36,018 bases of DNA. It comes from Candidatus Stahliibacteriota bacterium (GTDB lineage Bacteria; Hydrothermota; UBA3073; JACQXS01). The position numbers were made by a program, and so were the translations under genes. Every line of letters starts with the position of its first letter. Position 1 is the first letter of the stretch. Positions 7,253 through 13,620 of the stretch are shown here, in pieces. The DNA lies in the NCBI GenBank assembly GCA_016208615.1, contig JACQXS010000001.1:1-36018 (forward strand). Direction: 5' to 3'. Below the pieces are notes generated by a model. The model did no database searches. It had not been told where the DNA came from and saw nothing but the letters and a program-made list of their open reading frames with translations.

Positions 7253-8020
7253 ATGCGTAAAAAGTTTTCTATCCTTATATTATCAGATTCGGGTACAAAT
7301 CGCAGCTATACATTATCATATTTAGTAGCGAAGATATTATTGGGAATAGTAGTTTGTATAGTTATAGGAGCGGTATGGGTAATTTTTAATTACAGCACCT
7401 TGATTAAAAGGAGCATCACAATACAAGCCCTGAGACACGAAAACGATGATATGCGTCAAAAGTATAATAAATTGCGAGAGTTTGAAAATGAGTTCAATGG
7501 GTTCAAGAAGCATCTAACTAAGGTAGCCGATGCACTTGATGTTCATTTCTCTGCAACTGTTATTCATCCCGAAGTTATTTTTAATCCCAAAGATTCGTTC
7601 CCTGAACTTGCTTCCAATCCAAACACACAAGATACATCAACATCACGCAAGGAGGGTAAGGGGGTGCCTTCTATTTATCCTGTAAAGGGCTGGATAACAC
7701 AGAAATTCTCCTCCTCTCATCCTGCTCTTGATTTATCTGCTGAATATGGGGCATCAGTTGTTAGTACGATGGATGGGGAGGTTGAATTTGCTGGCTCCCA
7801 AGATACATTAGGTAAAGTAGTTGAAATTACTCATCCCAATGGGTATCAGACAATTTATGGACATTTAGCAAGGATAAATGTAGTAAGCGGAACAAAGGTT
7901 AAAAGTGGTGATTTAATAGGATATGTGGGCTCAACGGGCGAAAGTTCGGCTCCACATATCCATTATGAGGTAAGGCTGGACGGGATACCGAAAGACCCTG
8001 AACGCTATTTACCTAAATAA
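7253..8020 (+). CDS. M23 family metallopeptidase (LytM-type), membrane-anchored
   Basis: Probable peptidoglycan DD-endopeptidase, acting outside the inner membrane. A short cytosolic N-terminus is followed by one membrane helix (~23-46), a coiled-coil-like segment (~55-95), a linker, then the M23 domain (143-255). The zinc and catalytic residues are all present: H156 and D160 (HPALD), H204 (YGHL), and H235/H237 (HIH). 255 aa. Directly followed by a bactofilin gene (9-nt gap). The M23-bactofilin pairing is a known cell-shape arrangement in which the bactofilin scaffold positions the peptidase, as with Helicobacter CcmA and Csd proteins. Activity against the wall here is inferred from the family. 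Confidence 0.92.
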   Translation: MRKKFSILILSDSGTNRSYTLSYLVAKILLGIVVCIVIGAVWVIFNYSTLIKRSITIQALRHENDDMRQKYNKLREFENEFNGFKKHLTKVADALDVHFSATVIHPEVIFNPKDSFPELASNPNTQDTSTSRKEGKGVPSIYPVKGWITQKFSSSHPALDLSAEYGASVVSTMDGEVEFAGSQDTLGKVVEITHPNGYQTIYGHLARINVVSGTKVKSGDLIGYVGSTGESSAPHIHYEVRLDGIPKDPERYLPK

Positions 8021-8029
8021 GGGGGAGAT

Positions 8030-8386
8030 ATGAAAGAACCGAGAAGTGGAATTACAAATATATTAAGTAAAGGGACAAGAGTAGATGGGAAGCTCAAAGT
8101 AGAAGGTAGTATTCATATAGATGGAATAGTGGAAGGCAATGTAAATGTGACTGAATTGCTCATTATTGGTAAAACAGGCAAGGTTCAAGGTGAGATACAT
8201 ACTAAGGATTGCTTTTGTGGTGGCAAGATTGATGGTAATCTATATTCAGAAGGCAGGGTAGAGTTTAAGTCCGGTGCTTTGCTTAAGGGGGACCTTAAAT
8301 GCAAGCAGCTCATTATAGAAGAAAATGTTATGTTTGATGGCAGCTGCAAAATGAGCGATAAGATTATGGAGGTAATGAAAAAATAG
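8030..8386 (+). CDS. Bactofilin (polymer-forming cytoskeletal protein)
   Basis: 118 aa, the DUF583/bactofilin fold. Residues ~14-105 form a right-handed beta-helix seen as repeating short strands with glycines (GTRVDGKLKVEGSIHIDG, GNVNVTELLIIGKTGKVQGEI, GGKIDGNLYSEGRVEFKSG). Short charged tails flank the core, as usual. A GGGGGAGAT ribosome site lies just before the ATG. Likely cotranscribed with the M23 gene and expected to form filaments that localise it. The convergent ppiD-like gene ends 4 nt away, with no hairpin terminator between them. Confidence 0.94.
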   Translation: MKEPRSGITNILSKGTRVDGKLKVEGSIHIDGIVEGNVNVTELLIIGKTGKVQGEIHTKDCFCGGKIDGNLYSEGRVEFKSGALLKGDLKCKQLIIEENVMFDGSCKMSDKIMEVMKK

Positions 8387-8390
8387 AAGG

Positions 8391-10040
8391 TTAATAAATT
8401 TTATATCTATAATCTTTGATAGTTGCTTTTTCTTTCAACCCTTGTATCCATTCTGTATATATTATTCTGGCTTCCTCTTTCATCCATTTTGCTCCGAATT
8501 GGGGGATAGATTTTTCAATCTCTTCTTTTGCGGGTTCATCTCTTTTTAAGCAATGGATAAGATAGATACCATTAGTCTCTACCTTTGCTATTTTATCCTG
8601 CGGTATATTTAAGGATTTAAGAAATAATTGCCTATCCTCCAATGAATCTTGCTGTGAAAGGGTTTTGGTTTTAACTACTATATTGTTTGCAGCTAAAATT
8701 TCATTAAAATTTGTCCCACTCACTTGTGGTATGAGTAGTTGTGCCATTTCATTTGCCTTGTATTTCCAGTATGTATTATAGACCTCGTCTTTTATCTCAT
8801 AAAAGTCAGGAGTATATGCTTTTTCTACTCCCAGAGTATAGATGACATAAAAGCAATTTTGCCCCTCTATAGGTCCTATGAGTTTGCCTTTAGTTTTTAG
8901 GTCAATATAGGATAGGTCAACAGGGATTTTATTCTTCGTCCCGCTTGATGCCCCGCTTGATGCCCCGCCTGCTGCGGGATTTCCAACGGGATTTTCAACT
9001 ACTATTTTATGGATTTGCAATTTGTAAGATTTGGCAGCCTCTGAGAACCCTTCTTTTGCTGATTCGATAAAACTGGTTGCCTCTTCTTCTGTTCTTGCAA
9101 TAGTTTCATCAGATGGTCGGATGGGAATACATAAATCTATATTTCCCTTGATAATATGGTAGCCGTCTTCTTTTTTGATAGGTCCTGTAAGCAAGTCGGT
9201 GGGCGTAATAGTTTCTTTTATTGGGTATCCGTATTCTATGGCTAAACTTTCAAGTGGGGCACCATTTTTAGCTAATCCCAATACTTCTTTAGCCCCATCC
9301 TCTATGTAAGTTTCATCCTCAGCACGGATGGAGGCATTAAAGACTACATAATTTATAATGGGACTTTCAGTGGCTATGAATTCATTTTTATGGGTATTGT
9401 AGTATTCTAATAACATTGGCTCTGTTATATTGAATTGAGTAGAGTCAATCACCGCATACTCTATTTCAAGTTGAGTATTTTCGACCATATATGCTTCCAC
9501 GAGGTCAGAAGTGGTAGGTCTTGTTGCACTTGTTATAATTTGATACAGTAATTGGCGTGGTACTTGGTCTCTTATTGCGGATTCATAAGATTCTAACCAC
9601 TTGATATTAGCTGGATTAGCTATTATTTCGTGATATTTGTTAATATCAAAATTACCTCCAGTCTGTAGCAGTGTATCTTCTAACAGGGCGGGCGGCGGAT
9701 TATTTTGAATAAGCTCTACTACTTCTTCATCTGAGAGTACTATTTTTCGTTTGTTCAATATTTCATTAAGTAATGCTTCTTCTACAAGTGTATTAAAGGC
9801 AAGGTCTCTACATTTCCACAATGGGACGCCCTGTTTTCTATAATACTCTATAAGATTTGAATAATTGTGATAAGGGATTGAAGATTTGTTGACCATTCCG
9901 ACCATCCCTCTTTCTTGGGGGCTTAATTTTCGTGTTGATGTAGACGACATCCCCCATTCTACGAATATGAAAACTATAAATACCCCTGCCATAAACCATA
10001 AAAAGAAAAACATCTTTGTTCTGAGCTTACGTAATACCAT
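8391..10040 (-). CDS. PpiD/SurA-like periplasmic foldase
   Basis: 549 aa with a PpiD layout: a short basic N-terminus, one membrane helix (residues ~10-30, MFFFLWFMAGVFIVFIFVEW), then a SurA_N-like chaperone domain (~40-190). A parvulin-type rotamase region (~225-300) is recognisable by the C-terminal motif GPIKKEDGYHIIKG but degenerate in its first half. A second such region is near 385-400. PpiD proteins sit at the inner membrane and help fold exported outer-membrane proteins, which fits the neighbouring barrel gene. Residues ~350-375 (ENPVGNPAAGGASSGASSG) are encoded by a repeat element. Its promoter predicts a leaderless mRNA. Prolyl isomerase activity is uncertain. Confidence 0.8.
   Translation of the reverse strand: MVLRKLRTKMFFFLWFMAGVFIVFIFVEWGMSSTSTRKLSPQERGMVGMVNKSSIPYHNYSNLIEYYRKQGVPLWKCRDLAFNTLVEEALLNEILNKRKIVLSDEEVVELIQNNPPPALLEDTLLQTGGNFDINKYHEIIANPANIKWLESYESAIRDQVPRQLLYQIITSATRPTTSDLVEAYMVENTQLEIEYAVIDSTQFNITEPMLLEYYNTHKNEFIATESPIINYVVFNASIRAEDETYIEDGAKEVLGLAKNGAPLESLAIEYGYPIKETITPTDLLTGPIKKEDGYHIIKGNIDLCIPIRPSDETIARTEEEATSFIESAKEGFSEAAKSYKLQIHKIVVENPVGNPAAGGASSGASSGTKNKIPVDLSYIDLKTKGKLIGPIEGQNCFYVIYTLGVEKAYTPDFYEIKDEVYNTYWKYKANEMAQLLIPQVSGTNFNEILAANNIVVKTKTLSQQDSLEDRQLFLKSLNIPQDKIAKVETNGIYLIHCLKRDEPAKEEIEKSIPQFGAKWMKEEARIIYTEWIQGLKEKATIKDYRYKIY
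8938..9000 (-). repeat. GCGGG/ATCCCGTTG repeat element inside ppiD-like gene
   Basis: On the minus strand it reads GTTGAAAATCCCGTTGG... followed by a GCAGCAGGCGGG core and two GCATCAAGCGGG units. Bases 8964-8999 match 2316-2351 exactly in the opposite orientation (36 nt). It encodes a Gly/Ala/Ser-rich linker here. Confidence 0.9.
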
Positions 10041-10047
10041 AATTATG

Positions 10048-10075
10048 ATTTTAAGGTAGATTTCAAAAATGTCAA
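10048..10075 (-). promoter_or_regulatory. Promoter of ppiD-like gene (leaderless type)
   Basis: Minus strand: TTGACA (10075-10070), 16-nt spacer, TAAAAT (10053-10048). Only 7 nt separate the -10 box from the ATG at 10040, so transcription should start at or next to the start codon. No Shine-Dalgarno. Confidence 0.7.
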
Positions 10076-10161
10076 GGTTAAAAATATTTTATCTTGAATA
10101 AAAAACTTGCATTCCATAAATTTGGATGTATAGAAAGACATAAGACTCTTAATTGCTGATT

Positions 10162-10195
10162 TTAATTGCCACGACCTAAAAGTCGTGGCAATTAA
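10162..10195. repeat. 14-bp-stem hairpin between ppiD-like and Wzi-like genes
   Basis: TTAATTGCCACGAC and GTCGTGGCAATTAA form a perfect stem around a 6-nt loop. The stem contains ATTGCCACGA, also in the repeat words at 2868 and 4776. It lies between divergent genes, so it is not a terminator for either. Best read as a palindromic repeat. Confidence 0.8.
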
Positions 10196-10291
10196 GGAAA
10201 AGATTATTTGGGTTTTGTTTAGAATTTGGAGATTAGAATTTATGAGTGAAGATATTAGAAGTTTTGGAAAAACTAAACTATGATGCATTTT

Positions 10292-11725
10292 ATGAAGACC
10301 TATAAAAATTTATTTAAGATTGGGGGATTATTATTTTTGATTTCCAGTAATAGTTATGGTATCTATGTGCCATTAGAAAGCCGGCTTTCACAAGCAATAG
10401 AAGAACTGCGTGTCAGAGGAGTAGAAATAGTTAGGTATCCTGGTGTAAAAAATTATTGGCTGGAAAAGATTCCTAATAAAGATGAAGATGGAGTAAAGGG
10501 GTGGCTTATTTCTAAGATTTATGCTCCTATTTTAGAGTTAACTGCTGCATCTGACAGTGAATCTATGTTAAGGCCGACTGCTTTTATTTGTTATCATAGT
10601 AATCCGGTAAATATAGTTATACAACCCGTAGCTGACTTTGGTAATAATACTATTTGGCCCAATAGTAAATGGGGTAACTTCATTGCGGCTGACTATGAGC
10701 GTGCTTTTATTGACTTGTATAGTAAGAAAGTTTTGATTAGGGTAGGCAGGGAAAGATTTGCTATGGGTCAATCACCAAGATATAATCTTTTGCTTTCCGG
10801 TTATTCGCCTTCTATGGAGGGAATTTTGGCTTCATATGAGGGTGAGAAATTTAAGTTCAGCTTTATATTTTCACGGCTCGAAAATATGGTAGCTGAGACA
10901 TTAAATTTTGCAACCGATACAGTGCATACTGATGTTGCCAATTCTTCTCGCTTCATTTCGGTTCGGAGGTTAGACTTTTCACCTTGGAACTGGATGAACA
11001 TTGGGCTTTCTGAAGTTGCGTTATATGGTGGACCGAGTGGGATTCCCAGTTTCTATTATCTAAATCCCGTAGCCCTAAGTCTGCCATACGAGTTCACTTG
11101 TAAAACTGCTAACCATAATGTGTTTTGGGATATAGATTGGCGACTATATTTACAGGATATTAGTTTTTATGGTGAATTCTTAATAGACGATTTCCAATAC
11201 GGAGTAGATTTACAACACGAGCCCAATCACACAGGGTTGTTAGTTGGGGTTGAAAAAGCTTTATCCCGCTCTTTTATTTTGGCTGAATATACACATATAA
11301 CAAGATGGGTTTATAATCATTATGTTCCTTGGCAAAGATATGAGTTTTTGGGGTATCCTATTGGTCATCCTTTAGGGGGTGATTTTGATAATATTTTCTT
11401 CAAATCTACGCACCATTACAATGCTAAATTTGATTTTCGTCTTACATTGTCATATACACGGCATGGGAATAGTAGAATAGATACTGATTGGCCAGTTCCT
11501 GAGTGGCCTCGTGTACCTGGGACCTATTTTCCGGAACTTAATTTTCTTGTCCATCCTATAACTACTTATCTTGATATACGGACGGGGGTGAGCTTTCTAT
11601 CTATTAGCCATCTGCGGAATATAAAAATCGCCACTACATTGGACGGCGAAGTGGGAGTATGTAAAGTATCTACTGACAATTGGCTCCCCGTATTTAAGAT
11701 AAATATTGTATTAGGGGCGAACTAA
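10292..11725 (+). CDS. Capsule-assembly Wzi-like outer-membrane barrel
   Basis: 477 aa from the ATG at 10292. An in-frame ATG at 10280 would add four residues, but the later start gives a normal signal peptide (MKTYKNLFKIGGLLFLISS). The segment VLIRVGRERFAMGQSPRYNL followed by LLSGYSPSMEGILASYE matches the Wzi/capsule-assembly family, in which a GR..(w)G.g..nLLlS pattern begins the barrel. Many aromatic amphipathic strands follow. E. coli Wzi anchors capsular polysaccharide on the cell surface, so a surface-glycan role is possible. The match is by motif and layout, not close similarity. No clear -35 is seen; TATGAT (10279-10284) lies 7 nt before the ATG. The 3' end overlaps ribE tail-to-tail by 15 nt. 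Confidence 0.7.
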   Translation: MKTYKNLFKIGGLLFLISSNSYGIYVPLESRLSQAIEELRVRGVEIVRYPGVKNYWLEKIPNKDEDGVKGWLISKIYAPILELTAASDSESMLRPTAFICYHSNPVNIVIQPVADFGNNTIWPNSKWGNFIAADYERAFIDLYSKKVLIRVGRERFAMGQSPRYNLLLSGYSPSMEGILASYEGEKFKFSFIFSRLENMVAETLNFATDTVHTDVANSSRFISVRRLDFSPWNWMNIGLSEVALYGGPSGIPSFYYLNPVALSLPYEFTCKTANHNVFWDIDWRLYLQDISFYGEFLIDDFQYGVDLQHEPNHTGLLVGVEKALSRSFILAEYTHITRWVYNHYVPWQRYEFLGYPIGHPLGGDFDNIFFKSTHHYNAKFDFRLTLSYTRHGNSRIDTDWPVPEWPRVPGTYFPELNFLVHPITTYLDIRTGVSFLSISHLRNIKIATTLDGEVGVCKVSTDNWLPVFKINIVLGAN

Positions 11726-12334
11726 ATACTTGGCAAGTATATCAACTTCAATATTTACTAAATCTCCGATTTTCAATTTGTATAGAGTAGTATGTTTTAA
11801 TGTATAAGGAATTAGAGTTATTTCAAGTTTATTGCCTTTAATTGCTGATATAGTTAAACTTACTCCATCTATGGCTACGCTTCCATTGAGGATAAAATAT
11901 TTCATAAGTTCAATGGTCGGAGTGATGGAAAGGGTAGCAGTTTCGTTTAGCATCTTCCGTCCTACTACTTTTGCCACTCCATCTATATGCCCCTGAACTA
12001 AATGACCTCCTATTCTATCTCCTATTCTTAATGCACGCTCAAGATTTACATTACTCCCGGAGGTAAGGCGAGATAAATTAGTAGTTGAAAGTGTGCGACT
12101 ACTAACATAGACTTCAAGCTCATCTTTTAGTGTTTTGCAGACTGTAAGACAGACCCCCTGTACCGCAATACTCTCACCTAATAATATGTCAGCCAAAGGC
12201 TGATGAGCCTCAGGCTCAGAGGTATCGGGATTTGGGATTTGGGATTTGGGATTTTGGATTTTAATTATATTTCCGCCCTTAGTTGTTTGTAATGAGCTAA
12301 CTTTACCAACTGATTGTACTATTCCTGTGAACAT
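11711..12334 (-). CDS. ribE: Riboflavin synthase, alpha subunit
   Basis: Converts two 6,7-dimethyl-8-ribityllumazine to riboflavin plus pyrimidinedione. Two lumazine-binding repeats are visible: MFTGIVQSVGKV at the N-terminus with GVCLTV and NLERALRIGDRIGGHLVQGHID (the family hallmark), then a second half with GVSLTIS and an end of VNIEVDILAKYLVRP. 207 aa against a usual ~195-215. Residues ~26-50 (KIQNPKSQIPNPDTSEPEAH, then QPLAD) do not belong to the family. They are encoded by AAATCCC repeats plus a double hairpin that landed in frame in the first lumazine domain. No other rib gene is nearby. The promoter is leaderless-type and divergent from pilX. Confidence 0.94.
   Translation of the reverse strand: MFTGIVQSVGKVSSLQTTKGGNIIKIQNPKSQIPNPDTSEPEAHQPLADILLGESIAVQGVCLTVCKTLKDELEVYVSSRTLSTTNLSRLTSGSNVNLERALRIGDRIGGHLVQGHIDGVAKVVGRKMLNETATLSITPTIELMKYFILNGSVAIDGVSLTISAIKGNKLEITLIPYTLKHTTLYKLKIGDLVNIEVDILAKYLVRP
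12189..12262 (-). repeat. Double-hairpin and AAATCCC repeats inside ribE
   Basis: Bases 12189-12218 hold TCAGCC/GGCTGA followed directly by TGAGCC/GGCTCA, the same double hairpin as 16056-16086 in the opposite orientation. Beside it (12228-12262) are GGGATTT words in tandem, on the minus strand AAATCCC, the same word family as at 500-520 and inside degT. Confidence 0.85.
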
Positions 12335-12340
12335 ATTAAC

Positions 12341-12368
12341 TTTTTAATCCGTTATTCTATTAAGTCAA
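12341..12368 (-). promoter_or_regulatory. ribE: Promoter of ribE (leaderless type)
   Basis: Minus strand: TTGACT (12368-12363), 16-nt spacer, TAAAAA (12346-12341), then 6 nt to the ATG at 12334. Divergent from the pilX promoter. The two -35 boxes form the inverted repeat GTCAAGTA/TACTTGAC (12364-12385). Confidence 0.55.
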
Positions 12369-12380
12369 GTATCTTTTTAC

Positions 12381-12409
12381 TTGACAAATATTGTTTTATT
12401 GAGTATAGG
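12381..12409 (+). promoter_or_regulatory. Promoter of pilX-like gene (leaderless type)
   Basis: TTGACA (12381-12386), 17-nt spacer, TATAGG (12404-12409), then 9 nt to the ATG at 12419. The -10-to-ATG distance predicts a transcript with little or no leader. Confidence 0.65.
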
Positions 12410-12418
12410 ATAAGTGGA

Positions 12419-12865
12419 ATGAATAAAGGGATGAGTCTTATTCTTGTGATGGCGATATTTGTGGTCTTGGGGATGATAGCTATTACATTTATAACGATGA
12501 GTAGCACGGAACTTAAAATTAGCAAGTTTATAGGGGATTCAAAGATTGCCTTTCATTCAGCGGAGGCGGGGTTAGATTTTGGAATTGCTCGTATCCCCGA
12601 GGAGTTATCAGCATTTCCTGCTTTGCCTGATATATGGATTACAATGGCAAATGTAGCCCAATATAAGAGTGGTCGTGCAGATAGTTTGCCTACTCCTGTA
12701 TTGCTTAGCGGGACTGCATATTTAGTCGGTTATAGTATAGAGCAGGGGACTGATTTTTATAGCTTCCTTTATGATATGATAACAGCAGGTAAAATGAACA
12801 GGTGTACACGGGAAGTAGAAGCAAGAGTTAGATGTGGTCCCATTCCTGGCGGGACACAATATTAA
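12419..12865 (+). CDS. PilX-like minor pilin / pilus assembly protein
   Basis: 148 aa. The frame is open further upstream (from 12314), but that part runs through the promoter, and the ATG at 12419 gives the typical PilX N-terminus: a short basic leader (MNKG), a hydrophobic helix (MSLILVMAIFVVLGMIAITF), then the PilX-type AEAGLDFGIARIP motif after FIGDSKIAFHS. As in PilX-class proteins there is no Glu at position 5 of the mature helix. The short C-terminal domain is not recognisable. It heads the set pilX, LolA-like gene, pilY1. In known systems PilX-type minor pilins prime the pilus together with PilY1. Confidence 0.8.
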   Translation: MNKGMSLILVMAIFVVLGMIAITFITMSSTELKISKFIGDSKIAFHSAEAGLDFGIARIPEELSAFPALPDIWITMANVAQYKSGRADSLPTPVLLSGTAYLVGYSIEQGTDFYSFLYDMITAGKMNRCTREVEARVRCGPIPGGTQY

Positions 12866-12903
12866 AAGGTAAAACGAAAAGTGCAAAATTAAGGAGGTGA
12901 AAA

Positions 12904-13509
12904 ATGAATAGTTTATTTATTATATGCCTTATTTTACAGACTGGCTCAGGTACTAAATCAGTTGAGATAGATGAGCAAAAATTTGGCGTAAAACTTACGC
13001 TTGAGACCACTGTGTATGAGGAAGGGGAAGAGATTAAAAGGGAGATAAAGATTGTGAAATTGGGTGAAAAGTTAAGAATAGACGAAACTTTTCCTAACTC
13101 AGAAGAAATAGGACAAGTGGTTATCTGGAATGGTAAGGAGTGCAAATTATTTCTCCCCAACCATAATCCACAGCTTACTACTCCTATTAGGAATGGAATG
13201 GATTTTATTGGCTTTCGTGAAGATGTTAAGGAAAAGGGAGTGAAATGGGAGATAGATAATGTGACTCGCCTTCCATCAAGAAAAGAGACCGCACACGAGA
13301 TTACGCAGTTTAAGGATTATGTAATGATAGAAGGGTTTGGGCTTTTCCCAAATGTGATTGAAAGATATGAAGCCCAAAAACTGCTACTGCATACTGAACT
13401 CAAACATACAGACAAAGAGATAGATATAAGTCCTAATGTATTTGATATAGAGAGTGTAAAGTTTTCAGAAGCAGCCAAAAAGTTGGCTGATAAAGTGCGC
13501 CCAGAGTGA
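12904..13509 (+). CDS. Exported protein, probably LolA-like fold
   Basis: 201 aa with a short hydrophobic N-terminus (MNSLFIICLILQTGSG). The body alternates beta strands of the type VKLTLETTVYEEGEEIKREI and KIVKLGEKLRIDE with WNGKECKLFLPNHN, and ends with an amphipathic helix (SEAAKKLADKVRPE). This resembles the LolA/LolB half-barrel that binds lipid (lipoprotein sorting family), but no specific signature is seen, so the fold is an inference. An excellent GGAGGTGA site precedes the ATG. It is 38 nt after pilX and ahead of pilY1, so probably cotranscribed. An accessory pilus or envelope role is suggested only by position. Confidence 0.6.
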   Translation: MNSLFIICLILQTGSGTKSVEIDEQKFGVKLTLETTVYEEGEEIKREIKIVKLGEKLRIDETFPNSEEIGQVVIWNGKECKLFLPNHNPQLTTPIRNGMDFIGFREDVKEKGVKWEIDNVTRLPSRKETAHEITQFKDYVMIEGFGLFPNVIERYEAQKLLLHTELKHTDKEIDISPNVFDIESVKFSEAAKKLADKVRPE

Positions 13510-13525
13510 GGGGCTAAATATAAAT

Positions 13526-13571
13526 AGGAGGGAATATGAAGAAAGTATTATTTCTTAGATGGGAGTGCTGA
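13526..13571 (+). pseudogene. Orphaned start of pilY1 (SD, ATG and 11 codons, then stop)
   Basis: AGGAGGG (13526-13532) and ATG 13536 encode MKKVLFLRWEC and then TGA. The pilY1 frame, one base forward, reads FLDGSADYPG over the same bases. Skipping one base near 13554 (TTTC|TTAGAT) would join them, but the joined protein would still lack a signal peptide. Confidence 0.6.
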
Positions 13572-13620
13572 TTATCCGGGCACAGATACTAATGGTGATG
13601 GTTATTCAAATGATTCCAGA

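Noticed and set aside
10162-10195. Rho-independent terminator
   Set aside because: It lies between divergent genes, so no transcript ends there, and there is no T-tract; it shares words with repeats elsewhere.
10043-10288. 81-codon ORF on the minus strand
   Set aside because: It covers the ppiD promoter and the 10162 hairpin; no family features.
12314-12418. PilX extended upstream to 12314
   Set aside because: The extension overlaps the TTGACA/TATAGG promoter and the divergent ribE start, and would bury the pilin-type leader.
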